The notes: generated by a model from the letters alone, not told the origin. 64,000 bases of DNA from Erwinia phyllosphaerae (GCF_019132875.1 NZ_JAHSPF010000002.1:124001-188000); one strand, 5' to 3'; shown: positions 10,969 through 21,070, numbered from the stretch's first letter. Program-made: numbers and translations.

Positions 10969-11941
10969 AGTTGTAGCCGTAACTATGGGCGATCCGGCAG
11001 GGATTGGCCCGGAAATTATCATCAAATCTCTGGCCGAGGGAGCATTGTCCGGCGCGTCAGCCGTGGTAGTGGGCTGCGCCAGTACGCTGCAGCGCATTAT
11101 GGCATTAGGTATTACGCCGCAGGCAGAACTACGGGTATTAAACAGCGTGGCCGACGCGCATTTTGCGCCAGGCATTATCAATATTATTGACGAGCCGCTG
11201 GCCGATCCCGCCGCGTTAAAGCCTGGCGTGGTCCAGGTCGCGGCGGGCGATTTAGCCTGGCGCTGTGTGAAACGCGCGACCGAACTGGCACTGGCGGGCG
11301 AAGTTCAGGCGATTGCTACCGCGCCGCTGAACAAGGAAGCGCTGCATTCCGCTGGCCATCTTTATCCGGGCCATACTGAACTGCTGGCGAAGCTGACCGA
11401 CACTAAAAACTACGCGATGGTACTTTATACCGACAGGCTGAAAGTCATCCACGTCACCACGCACATCGCGCTGCGTAAGTTCCTGGATACGCTGAACCGC
11501 GAGCGCGTGGAAACGGTAATCGGTATGGCAGAAACCTTCCTCAAGCGCGTTGGCTACGAGAAACCGCGTATCGCGGTCGCTGGCGTTAATCCCCATGCGG
11601 GCGAAAACGGCCTGTTCGGCGACGAAGAAATAACCATCGTCGGGCCATCGGTTAAGGCGATGAAGGAGCAGGGCATCAACGTGTTTGGCCCTTGTCCGCC
11701 GGATACCGTCTTTCTGCAATGTTATGAAGGGCAGTACGATATAGTGGTCGCGATGTACCATGACCAGGGACATATCCCGCTGAAGCTGCTGGGCTTTTAC
11801 GACGGCGTCAATATCACCGCTGGCCTGCCGTTTATCCGCACCTCGGCCGACCACGGCACGGCGTTTGATATTGCCTGGACAGGTAAAGCGAAGTCTGAGA
11901 GCATGGCGATTTCCATTCAGCTAGCGATGCAGCTTGCATAA
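10955..11941 (+). CDS. pdxA2: PdxA2-type 4-phospho-acid-sugar dehydrogenase/decarboxylase
   Basis: A 328-residue PdxA-family enzyme starting at GTG 10955 with GAGGAG upstream, inside the end of the kinase gene. Conserved blocks are MGDPAGIGPEI, YPGHTELL, the metal-site histidines in HVTTHIALRK and MYHDQGHIPLK, and TSADHGTAFDIAWTGKA. True PdxA acts in pyridoxal phosphate synthesis. The PdxA2 branch beside DUF1537 kinases oxidises and decarboxylates D-threonate- or D-erythronate-4-phosphate to dihydroxyacetone phosphate. The gene neighbourhood (kinase and DeoR regulator) makes PdxA2 much more likely than a vitamin B6 role. Confidence 0.92.
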   Translation: MRQNKVVAVTMGDPAGIGPEIIIKSLAEGALSGASAVVVGCASTLQRIMALGITPQAELRVLNSVADAHFAPGIINIIDEPLADPAALKPGVVQVAAGDLAWRCVKRATELALAGEVQAIATAPLNKEALHSAGHLYPGHTELLAKLTDTKNYAMVLYTDRLKVIHVTTHIALRKFLDTLNRERVETVIGMAETFLKRVGYEKPRIAVAGVNPHAGENGLFGDEEITIVGPSVKAMKEQGINVFGPCPPDTVFLQCYEGQYDIVVAMYHDQGHIPLKLLGFYDGVNITAGLPFIRTSADHGTAFDIAWTGKAKSESMAISIQLAMQLA

Positions 11942-11947
11942 GGATAT

Positions 11948-12709
11948 ATGAAGGGACAAAGTCGCCTCGACCAGATTATGGACTATCTGAAAAGTCATAA
12001 TCTGGTTACCGTCGATCAGCTGGTTGCCGCGATATCCGCGTCGCCAGCCACGATTCGGCGTGATCTCATCAAGCTCGATCAGGAAGGCGTAATCAGCCGT
12101 ACGCACGGCGGCGTTACGCTTAACCGTTTTATTCCCGCGCAGCCTACCACGCTTGAGAAAATGCAGCGTCACCTGACGGAAAAGCAGGCTATCGCCATAG
12201 CGGCCACCGGCCTGGTGAAGGCTAACGATTCCGTCGTGCTGGACGCGGGCACCACTATGCTGGAACTGGCGCGTCAGTTAACGCATTTGCCGCTGCGCGT
12301 GATTACGGCAGATTTGCATATCGCGCTGTTTCTGTCGGAGTTCAGGCAGATTGAAGTCACTATCATTGGCGGACGGATTGACGATTCCAGCCAGTCCTGC
12401 GTCGGTGAGCATGGCCGCAGGCTGCTGCGCAATATCTATCCGGATGTGGCTTTCGTCAGCTGTAACTCGTGGAGTCTGGAAAAGGGCATTACCACGCCGA
12501 CCGAGGAAAAAGCGGGACTGAAAGAGGATTTGCTGGCCAATGCGCGCCGCAAAGTTTTACTGGCGGACAGCAGCAAATATGGATCGTGGTCGCTGTTTTG
12601 CGCAACGCCGCTGCAAAATCTGACCGATATCATTACCGACGAGCAGCTGGGCGAGAAGGAAGTGCAGGAACTCAGCGGCCAGCCTTTTACGCTGACGCTG
12701 GCAAAGTAA
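11948..12709 (+). CDS. DeoR family transcriptional regulator
   Basis: A 253-residue regulator. The N-terminal winged HTH spans roughly residues 5-58 ([20 protein letters not shown], then [20 protein letters not shown]). The C-terminal DeoRC sensor domain has the typical [12 protein letters not shown] and later [13 protein letters not shown] segments and binds phosphorylated sugars in this family. Only 6 nt separate it from pdxA2, so it is the third gene of the kinase operon and probably represses both arms through the boxes at 9426-9550. It resembles YgbI, the regulator beside the threonate cluster of E. coli. Confidence 0.92.
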   Translation: MKGQSRLDQIMDYLKSHNLVTVDQLVAAISASPATIRRDLIKLDQEGVISRTHGGVTLNRFIPAQPTTLEKMQRHLTEKQAIAIAATGLVKANDSVVLDAGTTMLELARQLTHLPLRVITADLHIALFLSEFRQIEVTIIGGRIDDSSQSCVGEHGRRLLRNIYPDVAFVSCNSWSLEKGITTPTEEKAGLKEDLLANARRKVLLADSSKYGSWSLFCATPLQNLTDIITDEQLGEKEVQELSGQPFTLTLAK

Positions 12710-12710
12710 A

Positions 12711-12732
12711 AACGGGCCGTCAGCGGCCCGTT
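12711..12732. terminator. Bidirectional hairpin between deoR-type gene and speD
   Basis: AACGGGCC and GGCCCGTT form a perfect 8-bp stem with loop GTCAGC between two converging genes. Reading the minus strand, the stem runs into TTTTTAC, so it works best as the terminator of speED. On the plus strand it is followed only by CGC, so termination of the regulator operon would be weaker. Confidence 0.75.
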
Positions 12733-12740
12733 CGCAAAAC

Positions 12741-13550
12741 CTACAGCGTTTTAAAGCCAACAGACGGAATATTGCGTCCGTAATAGATTTCCCGCATCTC
12801 TTTCCACAGCAGATCGGTAATACGCTTGTGCTCCTGCGGCGTCAGGTCTTCCGGTCTGGTGTTAAACAGGTAGTGTTTCAGATCGAACTCTTTCAGCAGC
12901 ATCTTGGTATGGAAGATATTCTCCTGATAGACGTTCACATCCATCATGTCGTACATCGACTTCATATCTTCCGACATAAAGTTTTGAATCGAATTGATTT
13001 CATGATCGATAAAGTGCTTCACGCCGTTGACGTCGCGCGTAAAACCACGCACGCGGTAGTCGATGGTAACGATATCGGATTCAAGCTGGTGGATTAAATA
13101 GTTCAGCGCTTTCAGCGGCGAAATCACGCCGCAGGTCGAAACCTCAATATCCGCGCGGAAAGTACAAAGGCCGCCTTCCGGATGGCTTTCCGGATAGGTG
13201 TGCACGCAAATATGGCTCTTATCCAGATGCGCAACCACCGAACCCGGCAGCGGGCCAGGATGTTCTGAATTATCAATATCTTTTGGATCGATCGGCTCTT
13301 CGCTGACCAGAATAGTAACGCTGGCACCCTGCGGCTGATAGTCCTGACGCGCGATATTCAGCACGTTGGCCCCAATAATCGAGCAGGTCTCGCTAAGGAT
13401 CTCCGTCAGGCGGTTAGCATTATACTGCTCATCAATGTACGCAATGTATCCGTCACGCTCCGCATCGGTATTCGCATAACAGATATCGTAGATACAAAAA
13501 CTCAGGCTTTTCGTCAGGTTGTTGAAGCCATGTAGTTTAAGCTTTTGCAA
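12741..13550 (-). CDS. speD: S-adenosylmethionine decarboxylase proenzyme
   Basis: A 269-residue prokaryotic class 1A AdoMet decarboxylase, closely matching E. coli SpeD along its length. The self-cleavage site is K111-S112 in [13 protein letters not shown], where Ser becomes the pyruvoyl cofactor. The block [18 protein letters not shown] follows. It makes decarboxylated AdoMet, the aminopropyl donor for spermidine. It lies 27 nt downstream of speE in the same operon. The C-terminal extension GFKTL is slightly longer than in E. coli (264 aa). Confidence 0.98.
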   Translation of the reverse strand: MQKLKLHGFNNLTKSLSFCIYDICYANTDAERDGYIAYIDEQYNANRLTEILSETCSIIGANVLNIARQDYQPQGASVTILVSEEPIDPKDIDNSEHPGPLPGSVVAHLDKSHICVHTYPESHPEGGLCTFRADIEVSTCGVISPLKALNYLIHQLESDIVTIDYRVRGFTRDVNGVKHFIDHEINSIQNFMSEDMKSMYDMMDVNVYQENIFHTKMLLKEFDLKHYLFNTRPEDLTPQEHKRITDLLWKEMREIYYGRNIPSVGFKTL

Positions 13551-13577
13551 TTTCGTTCACCCCCTTAAAATGCGCGG

Positions 13578-14435
13578 TCAGTCGGCCAGCGCATTCAACA
13601 GATATTGCGGCAGGGCAAAGCTGCCAGTATGGATCGCCGGATTGTAATAGCGGCAGGTCAGGCCAGCTTGCTGGTAGCGAGCCGCAAGCGTTGCCGTATC
13701 CAGCTGGCGTAGCGCCGGGTTGTCGCTTGCCCACGCAAAGGTCATGATGCCGCCGTAATAGGTCGGGATCGCCGCCTGGTAGAAGCTGACATCGCCAAAG
13801 TAGTGGCTCAGCTTGCGATGGCTGTTGATAGCCTCATCCTGCTGGAGAAAGCAGACGCCATTCTGCGCGACAAAAATGCCGTTTTCATTGAGGCAGCGCT
13901 TACAGCCTGCATAAAATTCTGAGGTGAACAGGCTTTCGCCAGGCCCAATAGGATCGGTGCAGTCGGAAATGATCACGTCAAACTTTTCGTTGCAGCTGCT
14001 GACAAAGTTGACGCCGTCGTCGATCACCAGGCGAAAGCGCGGATCGTCATAAGCGCCTGCGTTATGGTTGGGCAGATATTGTTTGCAGAACGTCACCACG
14101 CCAGCATCAATCTCTACCATCGTAATCTGTTCGATGTTCTTATGGCGGCTGACTTCACGCAGCATTGCGCCGTCGCCGCCGCCGATAATCAGCACGCGTT
14201 TTGCTGCGCCATGCGCCAGCAGCGGCACGTGCGTCATCATTTCATGATAGATAAACTCATCGCGCTCGGTGGTTTGCACCACGCCGTCCAGCGCCATCAC
14301 GCGGCCCAGCGCGGCGTTTTCAAAAATGACCAGATCCTGATGATCGGTTTGTTCGCGATACAATACCTTATCGACAGCAAAATACTGCCCAAAGCCGGTA
14401 TGCAGCGTTTCATGCCACATCTCGTTATCAGCCAT
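13578..14435 (-). CDS. speE: Spermidine synthase
   Basis: A 285-residue aminopropyltransferase. Key segments are the gate region [20 protein letters not shown], the nucleotide-binding [14 protein letters not shown], and the active-site aspartate in [17 protein letters not shown]. It transfers aminopropyl from decarboxylated AdoMet to putrescine. It is first in the speE-speD operon, as in E. coli, with GAGAG-type ribosome binding sequence (AGGAGAGCC) before the ATG. Confidence 0.98.
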   Translation of the reverse strand: MADNEMWHETLHTGFGQYFAVDKVLYREQTDHQDLVIFENAALGRVMALDGVVQTTERDEFIYHEMMTHVPLLAHGAAKRVLIIGGGDGAMLREVSRHKNIEQITMVEIDAGVVTFCKQYLPNHNAGAYDDPRFRLVIDDGVNFVSSCNEKFDVIISDCTDPIGPGESLFTSEFYAGCKRCLNENGIFVAQNGVCFLQQDEAINSHRKLSHYFGDVSFYQAAIPTYYGGIMTFAWASDNPALRQLDTATLAARYQQAGLTCRYYNPAIHTGSFALPQYLLNALAD

Positions 14436-14541
14436 GACGAGGCTCTCCTGGTTATTACAGCCACAAAAATGGGGGCGATATCATAGCTAACTCTGACCGT
14501 GGTTGCACGGTCAAATTATAAGCTGAAAAAGCAGGCGGGGG

Positions 14542-14889
14542 TTATTTCACGTAGGCGAGCAGGCTAAGCGAATCGCGGGCCAGTGATTTGCATTTGGCAT
14601 CATTAGGAACGGCGATACCGCTTAAATCGCGATAGCTGTCCGCGCCCAGCGATTTCATATTGAACGTGCTGTAATTGCTTAAATCCCAACGGTTTTGTCG
14701 GGCAAAAAAGACCAGCGCGCGGCGAATCTGATCGTCTGGCAGAGCCTGATAGCCACAGTCATTTTTCAGATAAACAAAGACGGCGGTCAGATCCGCCAGA
14801 TCTTCCGCTTCCGACTCGCTCAGCGCAAAACTTGTCGATGAGAAGCCAAACAGACCCAGTAACAACAGAGCCTTAATGCTTTTCTTCAT
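14542..14889 (-). CDS. yacC: YacC family periplasmic protein
   Basis: A 115-residue protein with a signal peptide (MKKSIKALLLLGLFGFSSTS, cleavage near SFA-LSE). The mature part is nearly colinear with E. coli YacC: SESEAEDLADLTAVFVYLKN, RRALVFFARQNRWDLSNY, and the end DSLSLLAYVK. Two cysteines (DCGYQ, AKCKS) could form a disulfide. The family belongs to the PulS/OutS pilotin-like group in some annotations; no function is established in this context. ATG 14889 was chosen over the upstream 14928 start because it gives the E. coli length and places the signal peptide first. Confidence 0.93.
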   Translation of the reverse strand: MKKSIKALLLLGLFGFSSTSFALSESEAEDLADLTAVFVYLKNDCGYQALPDDQIRRALVFFARQNRWDLSNYSTFNMKSLGADSYRDLSGIAVPNDAKCKSLARDSLSLLAYVK

Positions 14890-15018
14890 AATTGTACTCA
14901 ACTGATAACAATACTCTGACGTTAGCACAGTTACCGCCTGGCGACAGTCAATTTCACCAGAGAAATATCCATAGAGGACTTTTTTTCTGCGGGAGTGCCT
15001 GCCGATGAGCCACGAAAC

Positions 15019-15049
15019 TTGACCTTCCCGCCGGGGAAAGGTTTATGCT
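15019..15049 (+). promoter_or_regulatory. CueR-type copper-responsive promoter of cueO
   Basis: A -35 TTGACC (15019-15024) and -10 TATGCT (15044-15049) are separated by 19 bp, the long spacer typical of MerR-family promoters. The spacer holds the dyad ACCTTCCC...GGGGAAAGGT, matching the CueR operators of E. coli copA and cueO. The cueO start codon lies 33 nt downstream of the -10. Copper-induced expression of cueO is therefore strongly expected; cueR itself is not in the window. Confidence 0.88.
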
Positions 15050-15081
15050 GCAACGATAACTGGCCAGTAAAGGAAAAGTTG

Positions 15082-16758
15082 ATGCAACGTCGTGAGTTTA
15101 TAAAGTTGACTACAGCGCTGGGCGCGGCCAGCGCGCTGCCGCTATGGAGCCGTTCACTGATGGCGGCGCAACAGCGTCCGGAGCTGCCGATACCCGCTTT
15201 ACTGACGCCGGACGCGCGTGGCGTAATGAATCTTACCGCGCAGCAGGGCAGCACAAGCTGGCTGGGGCAGAAAGTCGCAACCTGGGGCTATAACGGCAGC
15301 CTGCTGGGGCCGGCGGTGGTGCTGGAGCGAGGCAAACCGGTGACGCTGAACCTGCGTAACCATCTGCCGGAAGCGACGACGGTGCACTGGCACGGGCTTG
15401 AACTGCCGGGCGAAGTGGATGGCGGCCCGCAGGCACAAATTGCGCCTGGCGCAACGCGAACCGTGAGTTTTACGCCCGATCAGCCCGGTGCAACCTGCTG
15501 GTTTCATCCGCATCAGCATGGCCGTTCTGGCTATCAGGTCGCGCAAGGCCTGGCCGGTCTGGTTATCGTGAAAGACGACGCGACGGAAAAGCTGCTGCTG
15601 CCGAAAATCTGGGGCATCGACGATATTCCGGTCATCATGCAGGACAAAAGGCTGCACGACGGCAAGATCGATTACGAGCTGGATATAATGAGCGCGGCCG
15701 TCGGCTGGTTTGGCAACACTATGCTGACCAACGGCGCAATTTATCCGCAGCATGCCGTCCCGCGCGGCTGGTTACGCCTGAGATTACTGAACGGCTGTAA
15801 CGCCCGTTCGCTGAACATCACGACCTGCGATCGCCGCCCGCTTTACGTTATCGGCAGCGATGGTGGCCTGTTAAGCGAGCCCGTCAAGCTAACCGAGCTG
15901 TCAATGATGCCGGGCGAGCGTTTTGAAGTGCTGGTGGATACGCTGGACGGTAAGCCTTTTGATCTACAAACGCTGCCCGTGCGGCAAATGGGCATGACGC
16001 TGGCACCTTTCGACCAGCCGTTGCCGCTGCTGAGCATTCAGCCCCTTCAGGTGATGGCCAGCGGTTCGCTGCCGGATAAGCTGGTAGAGGTGCCGCCGTT
16101 GCCGCCGCAGGATGGCCTGAAAAACCGCTGGCTACAGCTGTCGATGGATGCGGAGCTGGATCGTCGCGGCATGCTGGCGCTGATGGAGAAATATGGCCGT
16201 ACGGCGATGGCCGGAATGAGCGGCGATGCGCACGACAATGAATCGATGGACGGCATGCATGGCGAGATGTCCGGCATGAAGGATAATGCTTCTCAGGCCA
16301 TGTCCGGCATAAAAGATAACGCCTCTCAGCCAATGGCCGGAATGAACGGCGACAGCCATGCAATGAACTCGTCCGGCGCCGGTTCTTCTCAGCCTGCCGC
16401 GCCATATGATTTTCATAGCGGCAACAAAATCAATGGTGTTGCCTTCGATATGAATAAGCCTTCTTTCGACGTTAAACAGGGTATTACGGAAAAGTGGACG
16501 ATTTCCGGCGAAGGTGACGAAATGCTGCATCCGTTTCATATTCACGGCACGCAGTTCCGCATTATTTCCGAAAACGGCAAACCGCCAGCGCCGCACCGCA
16601 GCGGCTGGAAAGACACGGTGCGCGTGGAGGGCTGGCGTAGTGAAGTGCTGGTGCGCTTTAATCATCTGGCCGACAGAGAAAGGGCCTATATGGCGCACTG
16701 CCATCTGCTGGAGCATGAAGACACCGGCATGATGCTCGGTTTTACGGTGAGCGCGTAG
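15082..16758 (+). CDS. cueO: Multicopper oxidase CueO
   Basis: A 558-residue periplasmic cuprous oxidase. The Tat signal is at the start ([19 protein letters not shown]). Copper ligands are in HWHG, FHPHQHG, HPFHIHG and the C-terminal [12 protein letters not shown], which together make the trinuclear and type 1 sites. A Met/His-rich insert (repeated MSGM/MAGM between about residues 370 and 435) matches the substrate-copper loop of E. coli CueO but has an extra imperfect [18 protein letters not shown] duplication. ATG 15082 follows AAAGGAAAAG. The gene confers copper tolerance by oxidising Cu(I). Confidence 0.97.
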   Translation: MQRREFIKLTTALGAASALPLWSRSLMAAQQRPELPIPALLTPDARGVMNLTAQQGSTSWLGQKVATWGYNGSLLGPAVVLERGKPVTLNLRNHLPEATTVHWHGLELPGEVDGGPQAQIAPGATRTVSFTPDQPGATCWFHPHQHGRSGYQVAQGLAGLVIVKDDATEKLLLPKIWGIDDIPVIMQDKRLHDGKIDYELDIMSAAVGWFGNTMLTNGAIYPQHAVPRGWLRLRLLNGCNARSLNITTCDRRPLYVIGSDGGLLSEPVKLTELSMMPGERFEVLVDTLDGKPFDLQTLPVRQMGMTLAPFDQPLPLLSIQPLQVMASGSLPDKLVEVPPLPPQDGLKNRWLQLSMDAELDRRGMLALMEKYGRTAMAGMSGDAHDNESMDGMHGEMSGMKDNASQAMSGIKDNASQPMAGMNGDSHAMNSSGAGSSQPAAPYDFHSGNKINGVAFDMNKPSFDVKQGITEKWTISGEGDEMLHPFHIHGTQFRIISENGKPPAPHRSGWKDTVRVEGWRSEVLVRFNHLADRERAYMAHCHLLEHEDTGMMLGFTVSA

Positions 16759-16762
16759 CATA

Positions 16763-17077
16763 ATGAAAAATAACTTTATTTCAGTCATGTCCGGCAAGTT
16801 AGCTGACGAGCCTTTTGTGCATAGTTTTAGTTCAATTGAGCAACTGGCAAAGGTGATGTTGGCACCGAACCGGCTCGCCATTCTTCATACGATGGCTGGT
16901 GCGCAAGCGATGTCTATTCGGGAGCTGGCGCGCCGGATAAATCGAGATTTTAAAGCGGTTTATCGTGATGTGCAGGATTTACTTGCGGCAGACGTCATTT
17001 GCCTGGAAGAGGGTAAAATTGTTTTTCCCTTCGACGCTATCAAATTTGATTTTATGATTGAACGCAGCGCTGCCTGA
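16763..17077 (+). CDS. Small winged-HTH protein (HVO_A0114/MarR-like)
   Basis: A 104-residue protein beginning 4 nt after the cueO stop. The recognisable part is a helix-turn-helix: LAKVMLAPNRLAILHTM, SIRELARRINRDFKAVYRDV, DLLAADVICLEEGKIVFP. This layout matches the small HVO_A0114-type DNA-binding proteins, some of which are antitoxins of small toxin modules. No toxin-like partner is adjacent. Its tight spacing to cueO suggests co-transcription, so it may respond to copper, but no metal-binding Cys/His cluster is visible. Function otherwise unknown. Confidence 0.75.
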   Translation: MKNNFISVMSGKLADEPFVHSFSSIEQLAKVMLAPNRLAILHTMAGAQAMSIRELARRINRDFKAVYRDVQDLLAADVICLEEGKIVFPFDAIKFDFMIERSAA

Positions 17078-17091
17078 ACACTTTACCTTAC

Positions 17092-17112
17092 GACAGGAAC
17101 GGTCTTCCTGTC
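17092..17112. terminator. Hairpin after the small HTH gene
   Basis: GACAGGAA and TTCCTGTC form an 8-bp stem with loop CGGTC, 15 nt past the HTH stop, followed by AGACAGTTTTG. It lies between the converging HTH and LysR genes. The T-run is short and displaced, so termination is plausible rather than certain. Confidence 0.5.
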
Positions 17113-17180
17113 AGACAGTTTTGTGACGGTAGCTGCCGCAGTCCTGTTTGCGCTTTTATATCGGCAGGCAACAGCACGTT

Positions 17181-18074
17181 TTATTTTCTTTCCAGCCTTT
17201 CCGGGACGCGTGCCAGTATCCAGTCAATAAAACTGCGGTGTTTAGCGCTGGCATGCAAATCCTGACGCCAAAGCAGGGAAACGGGGCGTGGCGCAGGCAA
17301 TTCACTTTCCAGCAGTGAGATCAGGCGGCCGCTGCTGATATCCTCCGCCAGTAAAATAGCGGGTTGCAGGAGCAGTCCGGCTCCGGAAAGTGCGGCGCGG
17401 CGCAGAGCCTGGCCATCGTTACAGCTAAATGTTGCGTTCTCTGGCCAGATAAGTCCGTCATCGCTGCGCCAGGCGTTGCGCTTGTTCCAGTTGCTGTAAC
17501 GCAGGCAGCGATGGCTTGCCAAATCGGCCAGATTTCCTGGCGTGCCGTGCTTTGCCAGATAAGACGGCGCGGCAGCAATCACCATACGATAGTCACCAAC
17601 GTGGCGCGCAATCAGCGGGCTGTCTGAAGGCAACTGACCAATGCGGAAGGCAAAATCAAAACCTTCTGCGGTAAGATCCACAAAGCGATCGCTCAGCTCC
17701 AGCTCAATATGCACAGCGGGAAAATGCAGCTGAAACTCGCTGCACAGCGTCGCAATGGTGCAGCTCCCAAGCGTGGTCGAAGCCGATATGCGCAGGCTTC
17801 CGGCCGGGAAACGGCGCAAGCTTTCAAGACGATTTTCTGCACTGCGCATTGCCGCCAGCATATTCAGGCTCTCTTCATACCAGGCGTGACCGGCTTCCGT
17901 CAGGGCCTGACGACGGGTATTGCGCTGCAATAAACTGGTCTGTAGCGCTTTTTCCATCTGCGCTACCATTTTCCCCACCATGACCGATGAGATATCCAGC
18001 TGCTTTGCCGCCTCGCTAAAACTGCCATTCTCAACAACGGCGACAAAGACTTCCATCCAGCGCAGCTTATTCAT
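17181..18074 (-). CDS. LysR family transcriptional regulator
   Basis: A 297-residue LTTR. The N-terminal HTH covers about residues 1-60 (LRWMEVFVAVVENGSFSEAA, DISSVMVGKMVAQMEKAL), and the C-terminal periplasmic-binding-like effector domain follows. ATG 18074, preceded by AGGAAT, gives the normal LTTR length; a longer frame extends upstream without conservation. It is divergent from an SDR gene, the standard LTTR arrangement, with a palindrome in the 99-bp gap. It probably controls that SDR and itself. Confidence 0.92.
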   Translation of the reverse strand: MNKLRWMEVFVAVVENGSFSEAAKQLDISSVMVGKMVAQMEKALQTSLLQRNTRRQALTEAGHAWYEESLNMLAAMRSAENRLESLRRFPAGSLRISASTTLGSCTIATLCSEFQLHFPAVHIELELSDRFVDLTAEGFDFAFRIGQLPSDSPLIARHVGDYRMVIAAAPSYLAKHGTPGNLADLASHRCLRYSNWNKRNAWRSDDGLIWPENATFSCNDGQALRRAALSGAGLLLQPAILLAEDISSGRLISLLESELPAPRPVSLLWRQDLHASAKHRSFIDWILARVPERLERK

Positions 18075-18129
18075 TATTCCTAACCTCAGGTTTTTTATCT
18101 TTAAAGTTTTCGGCCATTTTTCCCTTAAT

Positions 18130-18141
18130 TGCAATATTGCA
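18130..18141. promoter_or_regulatory. Palindrome TGCAATATTGCA, likely LysR-type operator
   Basis: A perfect 12-bp palindrome between the divergent LysR and SDR genes. With its left-flanking T it makes the T-N11-A core expected for LTTR binding sites. It lies 33 bp before the SDR start codon. The match is to the general LTTR pattern only. Confidence 0.55.
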
Positions 18142-18173
18142 GTATGGAATCTGGTGAAAGCGGAGGATAAAAA

Positions 18174-18767
18174 ATGAAGGTCATGGTGATTGGCGCGAGC
18201 GGCACGGTCGGGCGCGGGATTGTTGAAGATCTGAAGAGAGATCATGAAATCATATGTGTGGGTAAAACGCAGGGCGATTTACAGGTCGATCTAACGGATG
18301 AAAACAGCGTAAAGCAGCTGTTTGCGAAAAGCGGCAAGGTCGACGCCGTTATCGCGGCAACCGGCGGCGTGCATTTCGGGCCGCTGTCAGAGATGAGCAG
18401 CGAACAGTTTAATGCTGGCTTGCAGGATAAGCTGCTGGGGCAGGTGCGGCTGGTGCTGATTGGCAAAGAGTATCTGAATGCGGGCGGCTCTTTTACCCTG
18501 ACCACAGGTATTCTGACGCAACATCCCATCCGTACCGGCGTTAACGCGACAGCGGTAAACGCCGCGCTGGAGGGATTTGTTCTGGCAGCGGCAAACGAGC
18601 TGGATTTCCGGATTAACGCAGTCAGCCCAACGGTATTGACCGAAGCGCTGGATAAATATGGCCCGTTTTTTCCCGGTTTCGAAAGCGCGTCGGCCAGCCG
18701 CGTTGCCCTGGCCTATCGACGCAGTCTGGAAGGTATTGATAGCGGAAAGGTTTATCGCGTCTGGTAG
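18174..18767 (+). CDS. Short-chain dehydrogenase (atypical, 197 aa)
   Basis: A compact SDR with the N-terminal nucleotide motif VIGASGTVGRGI and a D at the end of strand 3 region (LQVDLTD). Instead of the classical YxxxK, the catalytic region reads GVNATAVNAALEGFVLAAA, so the usual Tyr/Lys pair is missing; this is common in the small YbbO/DltE-like or atypical SDR set often annotated simply as short-chain dehydrogenase. It starts 8 nt after GGAGG. Controlled probably by the divergent LysR. Substrate unknown. Confidence 0.88.
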   Translation: MKVMVIGASGTVGRGIVEDLKRDHEIICVGKTQGDLQVDLTDENSVKQLFAKSGKVDAVIAATGGVHFGPLSEMSSEQFNAGLQDKLLGQVRLVLIGKEYLNAGGSFTLTTGILTQHPIRTGVNATAVNAALEGFVLAAANELDFRINAVSPTVLTEALDKYGPFFPGFESASASRVALAYRRSLEGIDSGKVYRVW

Positions 18768-18868
18768 AAAGCTTTCTTCCCGCTTGCGGAGGAAATTGCG
18801 GGGAAATAAGCCAGGCGGTCAGGCACTAAAAAATCGCGCCGGGCTATCCAGAACCGCAACTTTCGCCG

Positions 18869-21070
18869 TTACTGCTTTTCCGCAACAAGCGGAAGCGTCA
18901 GCTGATTTTCAGCTATTCTCCGTCCGCTCGCATCAACAATTTTACTGTAAATAATCATTGGTACGGTGCTGGTCGGTATCACCTGAAGCTCCACAACTTT
19001 TTCTCCGGAGTCGGGCTTGATCTGCACCTTTCGTTCTCCCTTAGCCAGCATCTTCTGAGCTTGTCGTATTTGCCATACCAGCTTGCTGTGATGATGGTTT
19101 TTGGGCGTGTCGTTAATTATCCAGAGGTTAACTTTCCCGGCTTCTCCCTTTTTCCAGCTCGTGGTGACGGGATCGATTGAGGGCAGAAGCGGCTGGTAGG
19201 CGCGCCGTAGCGCAAAGTAGCCGGGTTTAGGATGACGCAGATAATCGACCACTCCCCAGTTTATGGAGGGCCAGGTTTCAACGAACATAAACTGGAACAG
19301 CGCCGTCACCGGCTGGAAGCGTTGCCGACGATAGCTTTCTGCCGACAGCGCCACCAGCAGGGCCTGATACCGCTGCGTGTTAGCAATAAAACTCTGAATG
19401 TTTTCCCCACGAGCGATCCCGGCATTTTTAAACGTCTGGATAGGCTGAAAGTTATGGTATTTCCAGCTGATCCATTTTGGATCGGCGGGCTGCGTGGTTG
19501 CTGGCCACCAGTCGCGGTGGGGAATAATGGTTTTAAGCGTGGAGAGCGCTGGCAGCGCCTGCGCGCCAAACTCGGTAATGGTAGCCGTTTTTGCTGGTTC
19601 AAGCAGGTTATTAAGGGTGCCAAAATACCATCCGGCCCAGTAATGTTCTTCCACGGCCGAAAAAGGGTGCACGATACGGCTGCGATCCTCAGCCAGCGTA
19701 TCCGCCACGCGCTGCATTAAATTACGGTTAAGATCCTTATTCCAGTCCGGAAAACGCTTTTGCATCCACGGCGAATTAAACGGCGGCTCATTTTGTCCTC
19801 CCCAGACTACAATGGCCGGAGCGTTACCAAACTGTTCTATCATTTCGCGGGTTTGCCTGACGGCATTATCCGCGAACTCTTTGCTGTCGTTATAGCCCCA
19901 TTGCAGCGGCACATCCTGCCAGATTAATAATCCGCGCTCGTCCGCAGCCTGATAAAGCGCGCGGCCTGCTACGTGGCCGTGTACCCGAATAGCGTTAGCA
20001 TTCATTTTTTCGACAAGGTCAAAATCACGGGCGTAACGCTGTTTCGTCATGGTGCCCAGCCAGGGCGACCCGATATAGTTAGTGCCCCGAATAAACATGC
20101 GCTGTCCGTTGACAAGCCAGCCCTTATTTTCGGGTTGCTCAATGACCTGGCGTAGCCCTGTCCTGCTGTTGCGGCGATCGAGTACGCCTTTCTTATCACG
20201 TAATGTTGCGCTGACCTGGTAAAGGTTCGGCTTGCCGTAGCCAACAGGCCACCAGAGATGCGCCCCTGGCATAGGAAGAAGCAGGGTGATCCTTTGCGTT
20301 ACGTCCCCGGTTGCCTGTAAGGTTACCGGCTGACGTAGCTGATAGTTTTTTCCCGAAAAATTATCAGGTCGCGCCGTCAAAAATAGCTCGGCCTTTTTTT
20401 CAGCCGGTGCACGATAAACGACTTCCGCACGCAGTTGGGGATGCGCCAGTCCCTGCGACCAGTCGGGCCGTAAAATCAGATTATCAATGGCAACGTCACG
20501 GCTGAGACGCAGTCGTACCGGTGCCCAGATCCCGCCGGAATTAGCATCCTGCCCCTGTGGCGACCATGCCCCGCCGGGCCGTGAATCGTGCTGGGTCAGG
20601 ATGCCTTTCATCAGGTTTTTTCGTAGCGGCCAGTTTTTTTGGGGATCTTCAAACGGGCTGTCGACGCGTACCGCCAGCTGATTGTGACGGCGCATCTCCT
20701 GGCTGACGTCCACGGCAAACCGTTGAAAATAGCCTTCATGATGCGCACGCTGGTGGCCATTGAACCAGACGTCGGCGTAATAATCGACGCCGTCGAATTC
20801 CAGCGTGGCCAGCTGGCCCCTTAGTTTCGGGACGGTAAAGCCTGTGCGATACCAGAGCGCCCCCTGGTGATCCCAGCCTGCGCTATACCAGTTGGCCGGC
20901 ACCCGTAGTTCCCGCCAGTTTTTATCGCTGCCCCGCCAGCCCGCAAAAGCAGGGTCGTTACCATCATGCGCGCGCCATTCTCCACCCAGCGGCCATGTCT
21001 GAGGCGTTTCCACCGCAACGGCGACCGTGGCGGAAAAGGTAAAAATCAAAGCTATAAGGCTACGGGTCAT
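18869..21070 (-). CDS. Periplasmic glycoside hydrolase family 2 enzyme
   Basis: A 733-residue secreted GH2 protein. Signal peptide about 1-20 (SLIALIFTFSATVAVAVETP). Then an N-terminal jelly-roll (about 25-190, FDGVDYYADVWFNGHQRAHH), an Ig-like domain (about 195-305), and a TIM barrel with acid/base E428 in GGQNEPP and nucleophile E500 in TITEFGAQA. This layout matches beta-mannosidase, exo-glucosaminidase and beta-galactosidase relatives; which sugar it cuts is not readable. It is the last gene of the coupled GT2 operon, overlapping the sensor kinase by 4 nt. A role in trimming or clearing the polymer made by the synthase is inferred. Confidence 0.9.
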   Translation of the reverse strand: MTRSLIALIFTFSATVAVAVETPQTWPLGGEWRAHDGNDPAFAGWRGSDKNWRELRVPANWYSAGWDHQGALWYRTGFTVPKLRGQLATLEFDGVDYYADVWFNGHQRAHHEGYFQRFAVDVSQEMRRHNQLAVRVDSPFEDPQKNWPLRKNLMKGILTQHDSRPGGAWSPQGQDANSGGIWAPVRLRLSRDVAIDNLILRPDWSQGLAHPQLRAEVVYRAPAEKKAELFLTARPDNFSGKNYQLRQPVTLQATGDVTQRITLLLPMPGAHLWWPVGYGKPNLYQVSATLRDKKGVLDRRNSRTGLRQVIEQPENKGWLVNGQRMFIRGTNYIGSPWLGTMTKQRYARDFDLVEKMNANAIRVHGHVAGRALYQAADERGLLIWQDVPLQWGYNDSKEFADNAVRQTREMIEQFGNAPAIVVWGGQNEPPFNSPWMQKRFPDWNKDLNRNLMQRVADTLAEDRSRIVHPFSAVEEHYWAGWYFGTLNNLLEPAKTATITEFGAQALPALSTLKTIIPHRDWWPATTQPADPKWISWKYHNFQPIQTFKNAGIARGENIQSFIANTQRYQALLVALSAESYRRQRFQPVTALFQFMFVETWPSINWGVVDYLRHPKPGYFALRRAYQPLLPSIDPVTTSWKKGEAGKVNLWIINDTPKNHHHSKLVWQIRQAQKMLAKGERKVQIKPDSGEKVVELQVIPTSTVPMIIYSKIVDASGRRIAENQLTLPLVAEKQ

